From Datura wrightii (Eukaryota; Streptophyta; Magnoliopsida; Solanales; Solanaceae): DNA of 64,000 nt. The stretch spans positions 81,169,501 to 81,233,500 of the forward strand of contig JASDFA010000007.1 of the NCBI GenBank assembly GCA_035772735.1, given 5' to 3'. Positions 54,667-64,000 of the stretch are shown piece by piece; position 1 is the first letter of the stretch, and every line of letters starts with the position of its first letter. A program made the translations under genes and the position numbers. Below the pieces are notes generated by a model. The model saw only the letters and a list, made by a program, of their open reading frames with translations. It was not told where the DNA came from and searched no databases.

Positions 54667-56034
54667 TGATCTTGGGCATATAAACATGCTCAAGTGCTAT
54701 TTTATGCCCATATTCCAGACTTGTTTTCACGTTAATGTGAGTATAATCTCATGCATTTTTCTTATAAATGTGTTTATGGACTAACAAGTATGATTAACTA
54801 TCTTTGTAAGTCAGAGGTGCAAAATAATGGAGCTCAATGTGAGGATGAAGAAGACATGTTGATGCCTATGAAAACCTGCCGCTATGGAAGTTGTGCCATG
54901 CCACATGAAGTGCGCGTTCATGGTCGTGCCACATCAAGGAATTTGTGTGATGATGGTCGTGTCACGCTGGCATGTTGTGCACAGGGGCTGTTTATCTAGT
55001 TTTTGCCTGCATGTTTTCGTTGTGCCGCAACCACTAATGTGTCCTTCTCATGCCATGCTACTCCAACTCCTTATCCAGTGAAGCAGCACGACCAGGCTGT
55101 GTCATGTAGGCCAAGCAGCACGACCATCAACATGACACGGAATTAGTTTTCAACGGCTAAAAATCCAGCAAGTACATATAGCACACTTAGGCTATTATTT
55201 GAGAGATCATGTTATACTTTGGAAAAGGGAGGTGGTTGGAGCAAGAACGACTAAGGACACTATTTCTAGGGTTCTTTTTCTTTCTTCCATTTTCTTCCAC
55301 TCATTTGTTTTAAAATGAATTATACAATTGTTACTTGTAAGATACTGAGTGGCTAGAATCCTCATTCTAGGACTAAGGCCACAAACATGATTGCTTATTC
55401 ATAATTTCATGTTGGTTTGGTTACTTATGTATATTGATTTATTCTTGCATTCTTGTATTAACTATTATAATGTTTGATCACCATTAAAATACACCTAGAA
55501 TTCTTCGGCAAACTTGAAAGGGAAAACTCTAGGATTGAATGTGGAATCTGAGGAGCGTGATTTTGTTCTTGAACTTGATTTGCATTTAGGATAGAAATAT
55601 ACCTAATATGCCATACTTGATTAATAAAATGGGATGACAGCTAAATGCTTAGAATTGGTATATTATATTATCACTCAATGATGTAGTTGGCAGGTTAATT
55701 TGATGCAAAATGATTAGAGGTTCGAAAGACCATAATCATATCATTAACCCCATAAATCAACAGTCAAGATGAGTAAATGAACCAATGTAAATTATTTCTA
55801 AGTATGAATGTAAGCCTAAACTCTGGAATATTTTCCCATTATTGTTCACAACTTAGTTCTTGATTAATTTTAGATTTTACAAACAACAAAATCTTGAAAA
55901 CCTCTGCACTTGAGAAAAGTAATAGCAGTATTTTAATTTGGTTATTTGCTAAAACTCAAGTCCTTGTGGGTTCGACATCCGTCTTGCAAGAGCCACTTTA
56001 TTACTTGTACGACTGTGTGCGCTAGAGCGCAATA
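54667..56034 (+). repeat. Right LTR of composite C-E
   Basis: TGATCTTGGGCA to GCGCAATA, 1368 bp; the final CA has become TA. The TATA region reads TACATATA (55173-55180). Confidence 0.8.
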
Positions 56035-56039
56035 GTCGG
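56035..56039 (+). repeat. Right target-site duplication GTCGG of composite C-E
   Basis: Matches 26508-26512. Confidence 0.85.
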
Positions 56040-56272
56040 AGGCATGTTGGAAATTAGGAAAATGATTGACGTATAAAAGTGAGGTTGGTGCGGGAAAGAG
56101 GTTGATTTGAATTTGGTCAAATCCTACACCAAACATAGTTCTTCTCTTAGTATTTCTAGTTATTGTGCCATGTGGGCCATCTGTTTCTTCTCTGAGTATC
56201 ACTCTTCCTTTGAGAACTCTCAAGGTTCTCTATCAGTATCAGGATGTTTGCAGTAGTGTCAGATTCTTCCAT
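56040..56272 (-). pseudogene. gag N-terminus of the Tat-like element
   Basis: Minus-strand ATG at 56272 gives MEESDTTANILILIENLESS; one frame change later QMAHMAQLLEILREEL, typical for the N-terminus of Tat-like gag. Removing 26513-56039 brings it into register with the gag at 26507 and below (NMPPTIAADLLNLP spans the insertion site). Confidence 0.7.
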
Positions 56273-56558
56273 GTTAGTTATTTTCCTCTTGGATCAAAAG
56301 TTTCAACATGAGTCAGCCAGTTTACAAGTCGACCAAATCAAGTTTCTCTTGGGGGGATGAAACATGAAGGAAAGAAAAGAAAACAAAATAGAAAAACATG
56401 TAAGTTTGGGAAATTTTGTAAGACATAGAGAGCAAACATCTTCGAATAGAGCCTTTTTTTTGACCGAGGTAGGACCTATATTACAAACATTAATAATTGA
56501 TTTGATATCAGCTTTTCAATGTGTTTCCAAATTTAGGATGATCCAAAATTTTACTGAT
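56273..56558 (-). other. Leader of the Tat-like element (probable)
   Basis: Upstream of the gag start on the minus strand; no ORF or primer site recognised. It ends where H was inserted. Confidence 0.4.
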
Positions 56559-57980
56559 TGATCTTGTGCAAATTTATATGCCTAAGTGATACTTAATTGT
56601 GTCATTTTAGCCTTGTTTATCTATCAATGTTTATACATTCTCATGTGATTTATAATAAAATGTGAATTTATACTAACCAACATGATTAGCGTTGTTTTGC
56701 AGGTGAAATATAATTTTGGGAAGCTAAAATGCGTGTTGGGAGAGATCGGGGTTGGACTCGGAGGTTAGCAAAGGACATAGCATTGGACGACACAAACTAA
56801 AGGGGCTCCGCGATGGAGCCGTGTCATGCTGCCATCGCGGAGGCCTTCTGCCTGGATAGGGAATTTTTGGCCAAATTCCAGTATGGGTGCGCGTTGGGGC
56901 CGTGGCACGTTGGCCTAGCCCCGCGTTGCACGCCGTGCCACGTTGGGCCTTATTTACCTGGACAGTCAATTTCCAGTGAGGCTCCGCGTCAGTGGCGCGT
57001 CACGGAGGCAGTGCTCCGCGATGCACTCCGTGACACGTTGCTTGTTATTCCGGAAAAAATTCCCACTAGTATAAATAGAACACTTAGGTTCATTTTTCAA
57101 TATTCTGACTTGGTGGAGCAAGAACGTGGGTTACAGGCAGTTGAGGGGACGAAAGTTTCAAGGTTTTTCTCTATCTCCTTCTTCTTGAATTCGATTGCTT
57201 GTATGTTTAACACTCATTTAATGATGTTTAATCCACGAATGAGTGGCTAATTTCTCTTCTTGCTGATGTTAAGAACAATTGTATTGAAATGTGATTGTTG
57301 ATTAAGTTGGTTTGTCATCTTTTCTTCCATGGTTGTTCTATTGATTCTTGTTCTTACTGCATTAATGTGTGGCCTACGTTAATGTATATCTAAAACGTCC
57401 GGTTTCACTCGAGAGAGCAAGAAATTGGAAAGTTGTGAATCAATAGGATATGATCTTTTCTTAGTTTGGAAAAATTGAGAATTGATTTACCTTCAGGATA
57501 GAAATATACCTGAAAGTCGTATTAGTCAATTAAGGAACTGGTTTTGTGTGGCTAGAACATGAATTTCGTTTAATCACAGAAATGTAGGTGGACGGTTCAT
57601 GATTCTTATGTTGGGTTAAATACGAGATTTTTAATCCATTGGCAATAGTTCTTGACTAGAAACCGGAGGAAAGATTAACCACATTATATTGATAATTTAT
57701 TTCTTTACATGTTCATTTAACCTCAGCATGCTCACATTCATAGTTCAGACTCACATTAGATGTTCGTTTTAGACTTAGCATAAAAATTAGAAATCAAAAT
57801 ATCAAACTCTTCTTTGCACTGTTGTCTTCATTGTTAGAGTTAAAATATAGTACACTTCAGTAGATTGTTACCTTATCCCAGTCCCTGTGGGATCGGTACT
57901 TGGCTACTCTAGCCACTTTACTACATGTTCGACCACATGCACTTGCATGTAGCTTTATACCCAAAGCAGACCAGCGAACA
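56559..57980 (+). repeat. 5' LTR of H
   Basis: TGATCTTGTG...CAGCGAACA, 1422 bp. GC-rich block 56805-57035 with CTCCGCG and CTCCGTGACACG; TATAAATA at 57070-57077. Preceding CTGAT (56554-56558) would be its target duplication. Confidence 0.85.
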
Positions 57981-57986
57981 AGTTTT

Positions 57987-58004
57987 TGGCGCCGTTGCCA
58001 GGGA
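57987..58004 (+). other. Primer binding site, tRNA-Asp, element H
   Basis: TGGCGCCGTTGCCAGGGA, one change from the site in B. Confidence 0.85.
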
Positions 58005-58103
58005 CTGGCAATTGGTGAATTTTTCTTAAGTGTTAATTTACTATATTTTTTTCTTAGTGTTGACAACTTGGTCTTAGCCTGTATTTTGCAGAAATACTGT
58101 TGA

Positions 58104-60506
58104 ACACTGGCAAGAGACAAGGAGCTGGTGGACTCATATTTAGAGCCTGAAAGACTATTTCATCGTCAGCGGAGAGAAGCTCTAGAGAGAAAGCTGCAAT
58201 TTCTCAGACAAACAATTATGGAGCAACAACAGAATCCACCAGTAGTACGTGCAATGTTAGTGCCAGAGGAAGTAGCAGCTTGGTCGGTTCGCGAGGTGGC
58301 AATCCCACATGCTAACAATGTCACATCTAGCATCCGCAAACCTGAGCCAGGAGGGAGGTTCGAGCTCAAGCAAAACATGATGCAATTGTTGCACACCAGT
58401 GGGCAGTTCACAGGTCTCCCTCATGAGGATCCACAGCAGCATCTCCAAAATTTTTTGGAGATAAGTGACACTTACATCCCCACTGGAGTGTCATAGGATT
58501 ATGTCAAGCTTACATTGTTCCCATTCTCACTATTGGGAGAAGCCAAGAGGTGGTTGAAAGCTGAGCCACCTAATTCTATTACTACGTGGGATGATCTTGC
58601 AAGAAAATTCTTGATATGATTTTTTCCATCCGGTAAAACAGCAAGACTTAGAAGTCAAATTCTAAGTTTCAAACAGAGAGATGGGGAGAATCTATATCAA
58701 GCTTGGGAGAGATTCAAGTCCATGTTGCGGGATTGTCCTCATCATCATCAATCCAATGATGTGCTGGTGCACACTTTTATAGAGGGGTTGGAACCCCACA
58801 CTAAAATCTTGCTAGACTCAGCAGTTGGAGGACAAGCATTGGAGAAAACCTATGAGGAGTTGTATACCTTGTTAAATCGTATTTCGCAGGGCAATCCAGA
58901 GTGGAATGCTGATTCGTCAAGAGGAGGAACAAGGAAAGCAGCAGAAGTTCTAGACGTGGATGGTTTTACAGCTATTGCTGCACAGATAGCTGCTTTACAG
59001 AATCAACTCAACACCCACTTCAATAACATGACAATGAACCAGACTCAAGCCCCAGTGAATGCAGTGCAGCAGATTTGGTGTGAAGTGTGCTGGAGTAGTG
59101 AGCACTCAGCTGAGTGTTGTGGAGCAAATCCTGACTCGGTGAACTTTGTGGGAAATGTACAGAGGAACAACCACCAACAGTATGGCAACAGCTACAATTC
59201 CAACTGGAGGAATCACCCGAATTTCTCTTGGGGTAGCAACAACCATCAAGGGCAAAGTTCGAGTCAGGGGGCGCAGAGGAATCAAGGAGGTCATCAGAAC
59301 TATCAGGCACATTATAGAAACAACAATGCACCTCCTCCACCACCATCACCCAGCATTGAGGAGATGTTCAAGACAATGATAGCTAACCAAGCTCAATTGC
59401 AGGCTGACTATGTGAAATTGGCAGCCGAGGTAAAAAACAACCAGTTAGCTACTAAGGCACTTGAATATCAATTTGGGCAATTTGCTGGAGCCCAAAACAC
59501 CAGGCCTAGAGGAGGACTTCCGAGTGACACAGATCCCAATCCCAAGCAGGTGAATGCGGTGACCACAAGGAGTGGTTTGCAACTGAAAGAGGTGGAACTA
59601 GAAAGACCACCTCAACAATCGGGAGTAGCAGAAGTTGAGAGGGAGCAAAGTGATGAGAGGGGGAAGAAAAAGGAAGCTGAATCAGAAAGACCACCACCCC
59701 CGTTCCCTCAAAGATTAAAGAAACATAAGGAGGAGGCGTGTTTCAAGAAATTCATGGAGGTGCTGAAACAGGTACATATTAACTTACCTCTTGTTGATAT
59801 TTTGCAGGGAGTGCCGAAATATGCAAAGTACATTAAGGACATCGTGGCAAACAAAATTCGATTGACTGAGTATGCTACGGTAGCTCTCACGGAGGAGTGC
59901 ACTTCCCGGATACAAAACCGTTTGCCCACAAAGCTCAAAGATCCTGGGAGCTTTACTATACAAATTACAATTGGGCAGAGTATCTGAGCTCGCGGATTAT
60001 GTGATTTGGGAGCGAGCATTAATTTGATGTCGTCATCGGTATTCAAAAAGTTGGGCCTAGGGAGTCCTAGACCAACAACAGTGATCTTGCAACTAGCGGA
60101 TCGGTCCTTAGCCAGACCTGATGGCATTGTGGAGGATGTGCTGGTGCAAGTGGGCTCCCTTATCTTCCCGGTGGATTTCATCGTGCTGGATTTTGAGCCA
60201 GACGCGGAAGTCCCATTTATTTTGGGACGTCCTTTCTTGGCGACCGGGAAAGCACTGATTGATGTAGCTGCAGGACAGCTAACCATGTGAGCACATGACA
60301 AGGTGGAATTGTTCGATGTATACGAGGCCAACAAGCTCCCGACTGTGTACGAGGAACTCTCGGTGATCAACGTGATTGATCGAGCTGATGATGCGCGGAT
60401 AGTTGAATCACGAGAGTTATTGGGAAAACCACCGGAGCGATGTAAGCACTATTGGGGTGAGGACGATGGTCGAGAGAAAACGTCCGTCACCCTAGAAGAT
60501 GACTGA
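58104..60506 (+). pseudogene. gag-protease of element H, four stop codons, one frame
   Basis: One frame throughout, about 800 codons, broken by TAG 58494, TGA 58615, TGA 59985 and TGA 60288; A has CGA at the last two. It opens after TGA at 58101, next to the TTTTGCAG acceptor (58091), with no ATG before about 58219 although DSYLEPERLFHRQRREALE ahead of that ATG is conserved in A. Order: capsid-like part (GEAKRWLKAEPP about 58540), knuckle CEVCWSSEHSAEC (about 59083), PPPPSPSIEEMFKTMIANQ (59333), protease with CDLGASINLM (about 60000) and ILGRPFLATG (60220). Confidence 0.85.
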
Positions 60507-60545
60507 GCTAAATGACGTCGAGCCACGACGGTAAACCAGGCGCTG

Positions 60546-60563
60546 CACGGGAGGCAACCCGTG
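60546..60563 (+). other. AGGCAA-loop RNA hairpin, element H
   Basis: CACGGG-AGGCAA-CCCGTG, identical to A and B. Confidence 0.65.
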
Positions 60564-60779
60564 AAATTTTTCATTTGTAACCTGTGAATAGATTTTTTTT
60601 CTTGATTAACAGCAAAATTTTTAGTTTTTAATTTTGTTTTTATTTTTATTTTGAGTGAAACCTATAATTCTAACCAATTTCTTGCCGTAAGATGAATTTC
60701 AGGTTGAACGGAGGATAAATGTGCAAGGGATCGCAAAGGAAAATTCGAGGTATGAAAAATAATAAAAAGTGGAAAAACA

Positions 60780-60990
60780 GTGAGCTAGGGCGATAGCTCC
60801 GTGTCATGGAGGAGGGCCTCCGCGTTACCCTCCGTGACACATTGAGGTGTAAATCTAGAATTTTTAAAATTCCAGAACACCCACGCGACAGCTCCATGTC
60901 ACGGAGGGCATGCTTCGCGTTACCCTCCATGACACGTTGAAGTGTATATCGCGATGGGTCACACCGGGTCGCCGGGTGACCCGCGCGAAT
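60780..60990 (+). promoter_or_regulatory. Internal palindrome block upstream of ORF2 in H
   Basis: Degenerate copies CTCCGTGTCATGGAG and CTCCATGTCACGGAG, CCTCCGTGACAC words, and inverted repeat GGGTCAC (60956-60962) / GTGACCC (60976-60982). The 60564-60779 stretch before it is T-rich without features. Confidence 0.4.
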
Positions 60991-61138
60991 TTCCCACCTT
61001 TAATCCCCGATTCCCCCTCCAGTTTCCTTATTTTTCATATCCTCCGCGACCAACCTTCCAAAAACCCCTTCCCCCTCAACGTGACATGGACTTAGGCCAA
61101 GAATTTCATCGAGTTTTCATCAATTCTTCGAATTCAAG

Positions 61139-61820
61139 GTATGTTCTTCAATTCTAGCTCATTTCTTGTCGATTTTCTTCGAGATTGAACATGTGATATG
61201 AGCTAAACCTGCCCTAAGTAGAAGTTAAGCTTAAATTCAATTGAATTATTGTTGATTGATGTTCGGAGTATCATTGTGATTGCTTGAACTCGTTAATTAC
61301 ATAGTTTAATCGAATTTTTGATAAAATTATAGCTAGGGCTTGTCTTTGAGTTTGAAATGGAAAAAAAATTAATTGAACTAGTGAAATTCATGCTGGGTTG
61401 TACATGTTGAGTGAGATGAGTCAATGTGCTAACTGTTACTATGCTAAAAGACCGACGAATTCTCGGGTGAAGGAAATATTGGAATTTGCAAGAATTGGGT
61501 GAATTGTAGAGGATCATGTAGTTAAAATTTTTCTTTTGTTTCTCCTTGCTAAGTGCTATGGGATAAAATGTTATCGATGGTAATGAGTGTGGCTAGTTGT
61601 ACGAAGTCTGAGTAGTACATAGAATATATACCGTCGAATTCTCCAAATGCACTAAGCATATTTGTTATGTTTGTTGTTTGTTTGTGTAAGTAAGCACGAT
61701 CTTGCCTTAATGTTGTAATTTTGGCTAAGGACTAAGTGTGGGGTAGCCTAGCTTAACCCAACCTTAGTCGAAGAAAACTTTAATTGGCTTAACATTGATC
61801 TTGTCTATTTGGGTTGACAG
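61139..61820 (+). other. Predicted 5'-UTR intron of ORF2, element H
   Basis: Donor CAAG|GTATGTT and acceptor GGTTGACAG, five bases before the ATG. Contains AAGTGTGGGGT at 61734-61744. Interior sequence differs clearly from A and B but the ends are kept. Confidence 0.6.
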
Positions 61821-61825
61821 GAAAA

Positions 61826-63045
61826 ATGGGAAGCAGGCAAGACAAGGGAAAAGGCGCATCAACATCTGGCGCCGGAAGAAAAAGAATCAGACTGGGCACA
61901 GCGGTCCCAGCAGCACCAGCGGTTCCACGCGGCCAATGCCGTCAATATGGAACCAGGTGGGTGACAGAGGATGGGAAGAAGTGGTATGCAAAGCACAAGG
62001 AGAGCAAGTACTTCGCCGAGGAACATATAGCAAGGGAACTGTTGGCACAGGAGTTCCCCAGGATTGTCCAGAGGATCGAGGCAGATGGGCTGAACTTCAT
62101 CTTTGAAGAGCCCAAAGAATGCAACTTGCACTTGATTCGAGAATTCTACGCCAACTGGAACCCGACTCTCAGAACTCACACCATCAAAATAAGAGGGCAA
62201 ATAGTCACCTTTGAGCCCCACCACCTCATGTTATCCTAGGGGCGCGGGACAAAGACGCCCATGTGCTTCGACAGCTGAATATCACTCCACCATATGCGGA
62301 GATCAGACGCACTTTGTGTGGAACCCGATCGATGGCTAGGTGGAGCAGACATAAGGAGAGGGGCTATCATCAGACTTTGCCCTACTCACAGATGAACAGG
62401 GAAGCCAGGATATGGCTTAAGATCGTGTGTTCCTGCCTAATCCCGAGGGTGCATATGACGGATGTAACTCGGGATTGTGTATGCTTAGTGTACGCCCTGA
62501 TGAAAGGGCTGGAGATCAATGTGGGGGCGGTGATTATCTCCGCCATGAAGAGAGCCCGGTTGCATCAGGGGCACAGATATGGATTTGGTGGATTACTCAC
62601 CACATTCCTGAGGGGCCTGGATGTTGAGGAAGAGGCCCTTGACTACATCCCGCAGATGGAGCGGCGGGCCTTAGATGTCACTAAAACTAAGGCACCCGAC
62701 ACCACCCACGGGCCAGTTCTTACACTTGCCGAGCGACATGCTCGGGATGATCAGTACATGGCTCGCATGTATGGGATGAAAATGCTCCAACTGCGAATAG
62801 GCGGGAGGCCGGCAACAGAAGAGGAGCTATGGCAGCTCGATCTCGACTACCCTTTTGGCGAAAATGCCAGGGCTCTATACCTAGTGGGGCCAGCTTTTGT
62901 AGAGCCCACGGATGATGATGTCCCCACGGATGATGAGACACGTCGTGAGGACTCCGATGTGGAGTCCGATGATGACGATGGGGGTGATTCAGACATGGGA
63001 GACGAGGCAGCAGCACCTGATGAAGAAGTGGAGTATTTTGATTGA
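61826..63045 (+). pseudogene. ORF2 of element H, one-base deletion
   Basis: ATG at 61826; the frame matches B to about residue 130, then one base is lost between about 62215 and 62238, and the rest reads in the next frame to TGA at 63043. Apart from this the protein is nearly that of B (KECNLHLIREFYANW, IWLKIVCSCLIPRVHMTDV, GLEINVGAVI, acidic tail ending EEVEYFD) while third positions differ often. So the gene was under selection until recently. Confidence 0.8.
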
Positions 63046-63091
63046 TCAGGGAGTTCCACCACCCAATTTTTTGTGCTATTTTAATTTCTAT

Positions 63092-63111
63092 GAACACTGG
63101 GGACAGTGTTC
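63092..63111 (+). other. Hairpin after ORF2, element H
   Basis: Same 20 bases as in A and B, followed by AAGTGTGGGGT (63117-63127). Confidence 0.55.
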
Positions 63112-64000
63112 GAGATAAGTGTGGGGTGGGAGTAGTTAGGTGCTGGTTGTGTTGTTGTGTATGTTCTGATCTGTTGTTGTGCCTGTGGAAAAAATTTTGT
63201 GAACCTGTGATTTGTGATTGTGAAGTTTTTGTTCTGTATTGTAATTTAATGTGAAATTGTTGTGTGTTGCTGAATGTTGCTAGCTGATTTTGTATATATT
63301 TTTTGGTTTTATCAAAATGATCGATATTTTTAAAATTTCTTTTTTTTTAAATCTTGGGTTTCTCGGCGTTTGTTTTCGGTTCTTTTACCGAGAAGGGTCC
63401 CATTGAATCGAAGTCTTAGTTAGTGACTGTTCCCTATGGTGGATGGATGACGACCGTCTTAAGGGAAATGTAGTCGTTAGGAGTAGATTTTTTTCATTTA
63501 TTTTTCAGTTGTTTTCTTTTGTGGGTTGCATCCCAAAACCTGTAGTTACTTTATGGTTGCGGAATTCTGGTTGCGTGTTGTACATGATATTTGAAATGCA
63601 AAGGTGATTCGTATGAAAGCATACAACTTTGTAAATATGTTGAGATACCTAGGCCATAGAGTCGATTCAGTGTGATTGAGGCTTAATGTTTGAATTCTTG
63701 TAATTAGCTGATTGAAGAGTCTGTGAATACGTCTTGAATTGAGCATGTGCAATAAGTGTGAAGTGAGGTTTTGTTATTCCATGCTATTGTGAAGTTTCTA
63801 GAACTTGCCTAGTGAGTGTACAAAACGAAATGAAGGACGTGTATTGTAGGAAAGGATGTAGGCATTTCTTTGTGTTAACCGAAAGTTTCTCTTTTTCATT
63901 ATTGTACCCACCTTGAATGTACACCCTAGTTAGCCCGTTGAGCCTTTAGGTATTATTTTTTTCTTGTGTCAAAATGTGTAAACTGAGCTTAACCCCTTCT
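63112..64000 (+). other. 3' noncoding region of H (to window edge)
   Basis: Matches A from 9865 on, with a deletion of part of the AT-rich repeats. TCTCGG...CCGAGA (63361-63394) and GATGGATGACGACCGTC block (63441-63460) are kept. No gene. Confidence 0.6.

Larger units (their letters stand above)
26513..56034 (+). mobile_element. Composite Athila-like retrotransposon C-E with nested D, F and G
   Basis: LTR 26513-27920, C internal 27921-32402, central LTR remnant 32403-32773, chromovirus D (32774-52372), E internal remnant 52373-54666, LTR 54667-56034. One GTCGG duplication flanks the whole. The LTRs share the start TGATCTTGGG and the TATA region with the A/B/H family but are otherwise distinct. 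C has gag-protease only; no ORF2, reverse transcriptase or integrase. Confidence 0.8.
56559..64000 (+). mobile_element. Athila-like element H (A/B family), right end outside window
   Basis: LTR 56559-57980, primer site 57987-58004, gag-protease 58104-60506, hairpin, palindrome block, intron, ORF2 61826-63045, hairpin, and 3' noncoding region to the edge. Same order as A. Divergence from A is much greater than that between A and B. No reverse transcriptase or integrase. Confidence 0.85.

Noticed and set aside
56273..56558. Host gene between composite C-E and H
   Set aside because: Explained better as leader of the minus-strand Tat-like element upstream of its gag ATG.
1..64000. tRNA or rRNA genes
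   Set aside because: No cloverleaf or rRNA core recognised; the tRNA-Asp and tRNA-Met matches are retroelement primer sites of 12-18 bases.

Overview
This window is a nest of plant LTR retrotransposons with no host gene that I can support. The organism is a plant: the elements belong to plant lineages (Athila-like and Tat-like Ty3/gypsy elements with a tRNA-Asp or no visible primer site, and chromoviruses primed by tRNA-Met), and there is a piece of plastid DNA carrying rpl2 and accD. A Solanaceae-type eudicot is my best guess from the style of the Athila-like Gag and of the 'putative plant transposon protein' ORF; that is inference.

Layout. 1-20331: an old Athila-like element (X) whose 5' part lies left of the window; it holds a decayed transposon-protein ORF (292-2418) and ends in a 3' LTR (18728-20331). 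Inserted in its 3' noncoding region is a composite (3259-18003) made of LTR, element A, LTR, element B, and an inverted 77-bp LTR end, flanked by the direct repeat GGTTG. 20427-20940: plastid rpl2 and accD fragments joined in opposite orientation. 20941-26507 and 56040-56272, minus strand: a decayed Tat-like gag-pol. Inside its gag sits a second composite, C-E (26513-56034), flanked by GTCGG. Inside E is chromovirus D (32774-52372, 5' LTR truncated). Inside D are F (35371-44957, minus, two LTRs of 4.0 and 4.7 kb around only 0.86 kb) and a solo LTR G (49395-51595, TSD TATGA). 56559-64000: element H, a third member of the A/B family, running off the right edge.

How the parts work together. A, B and H share a plan: LTR, tRNA-Asp primer site, leader with a 3' splice site, first ORF, a hairpin with loop AGGCAA, a GC-rich block of palindromes, a 5'-UTR intron, ORF2 (transposon-protein family with acidic tail), a second hairpin, and about 1.9 kb of conserved noncoding DNA. 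None has reverse transcriptase or integrase, so they must be mobilised in trans. In A and H the first ORF is Gag-protease; in B it is replaced exactly, between conserved flanks, by an unrelated 312-aa ORF with cysteine/histidine clusters. B's two ORFs are the only long intact reading frames here.

Most notable points: (1) family-specific odd-length palindromes in the U3 part of nearly every LTR, reused just upstream of ORF2 in two separate families; (2) a covarying AGGCAA-loop hairpin kept in five elements; (3) the gag-to-ORF1 cassette swap in B; (4) matched target duplications around heterogeneous tandem composites, one ending in an inverted U3 terminus; (5) stop codons explained mainly by C-to-T change at CAG and CGA. 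All comparisons were made by eye.
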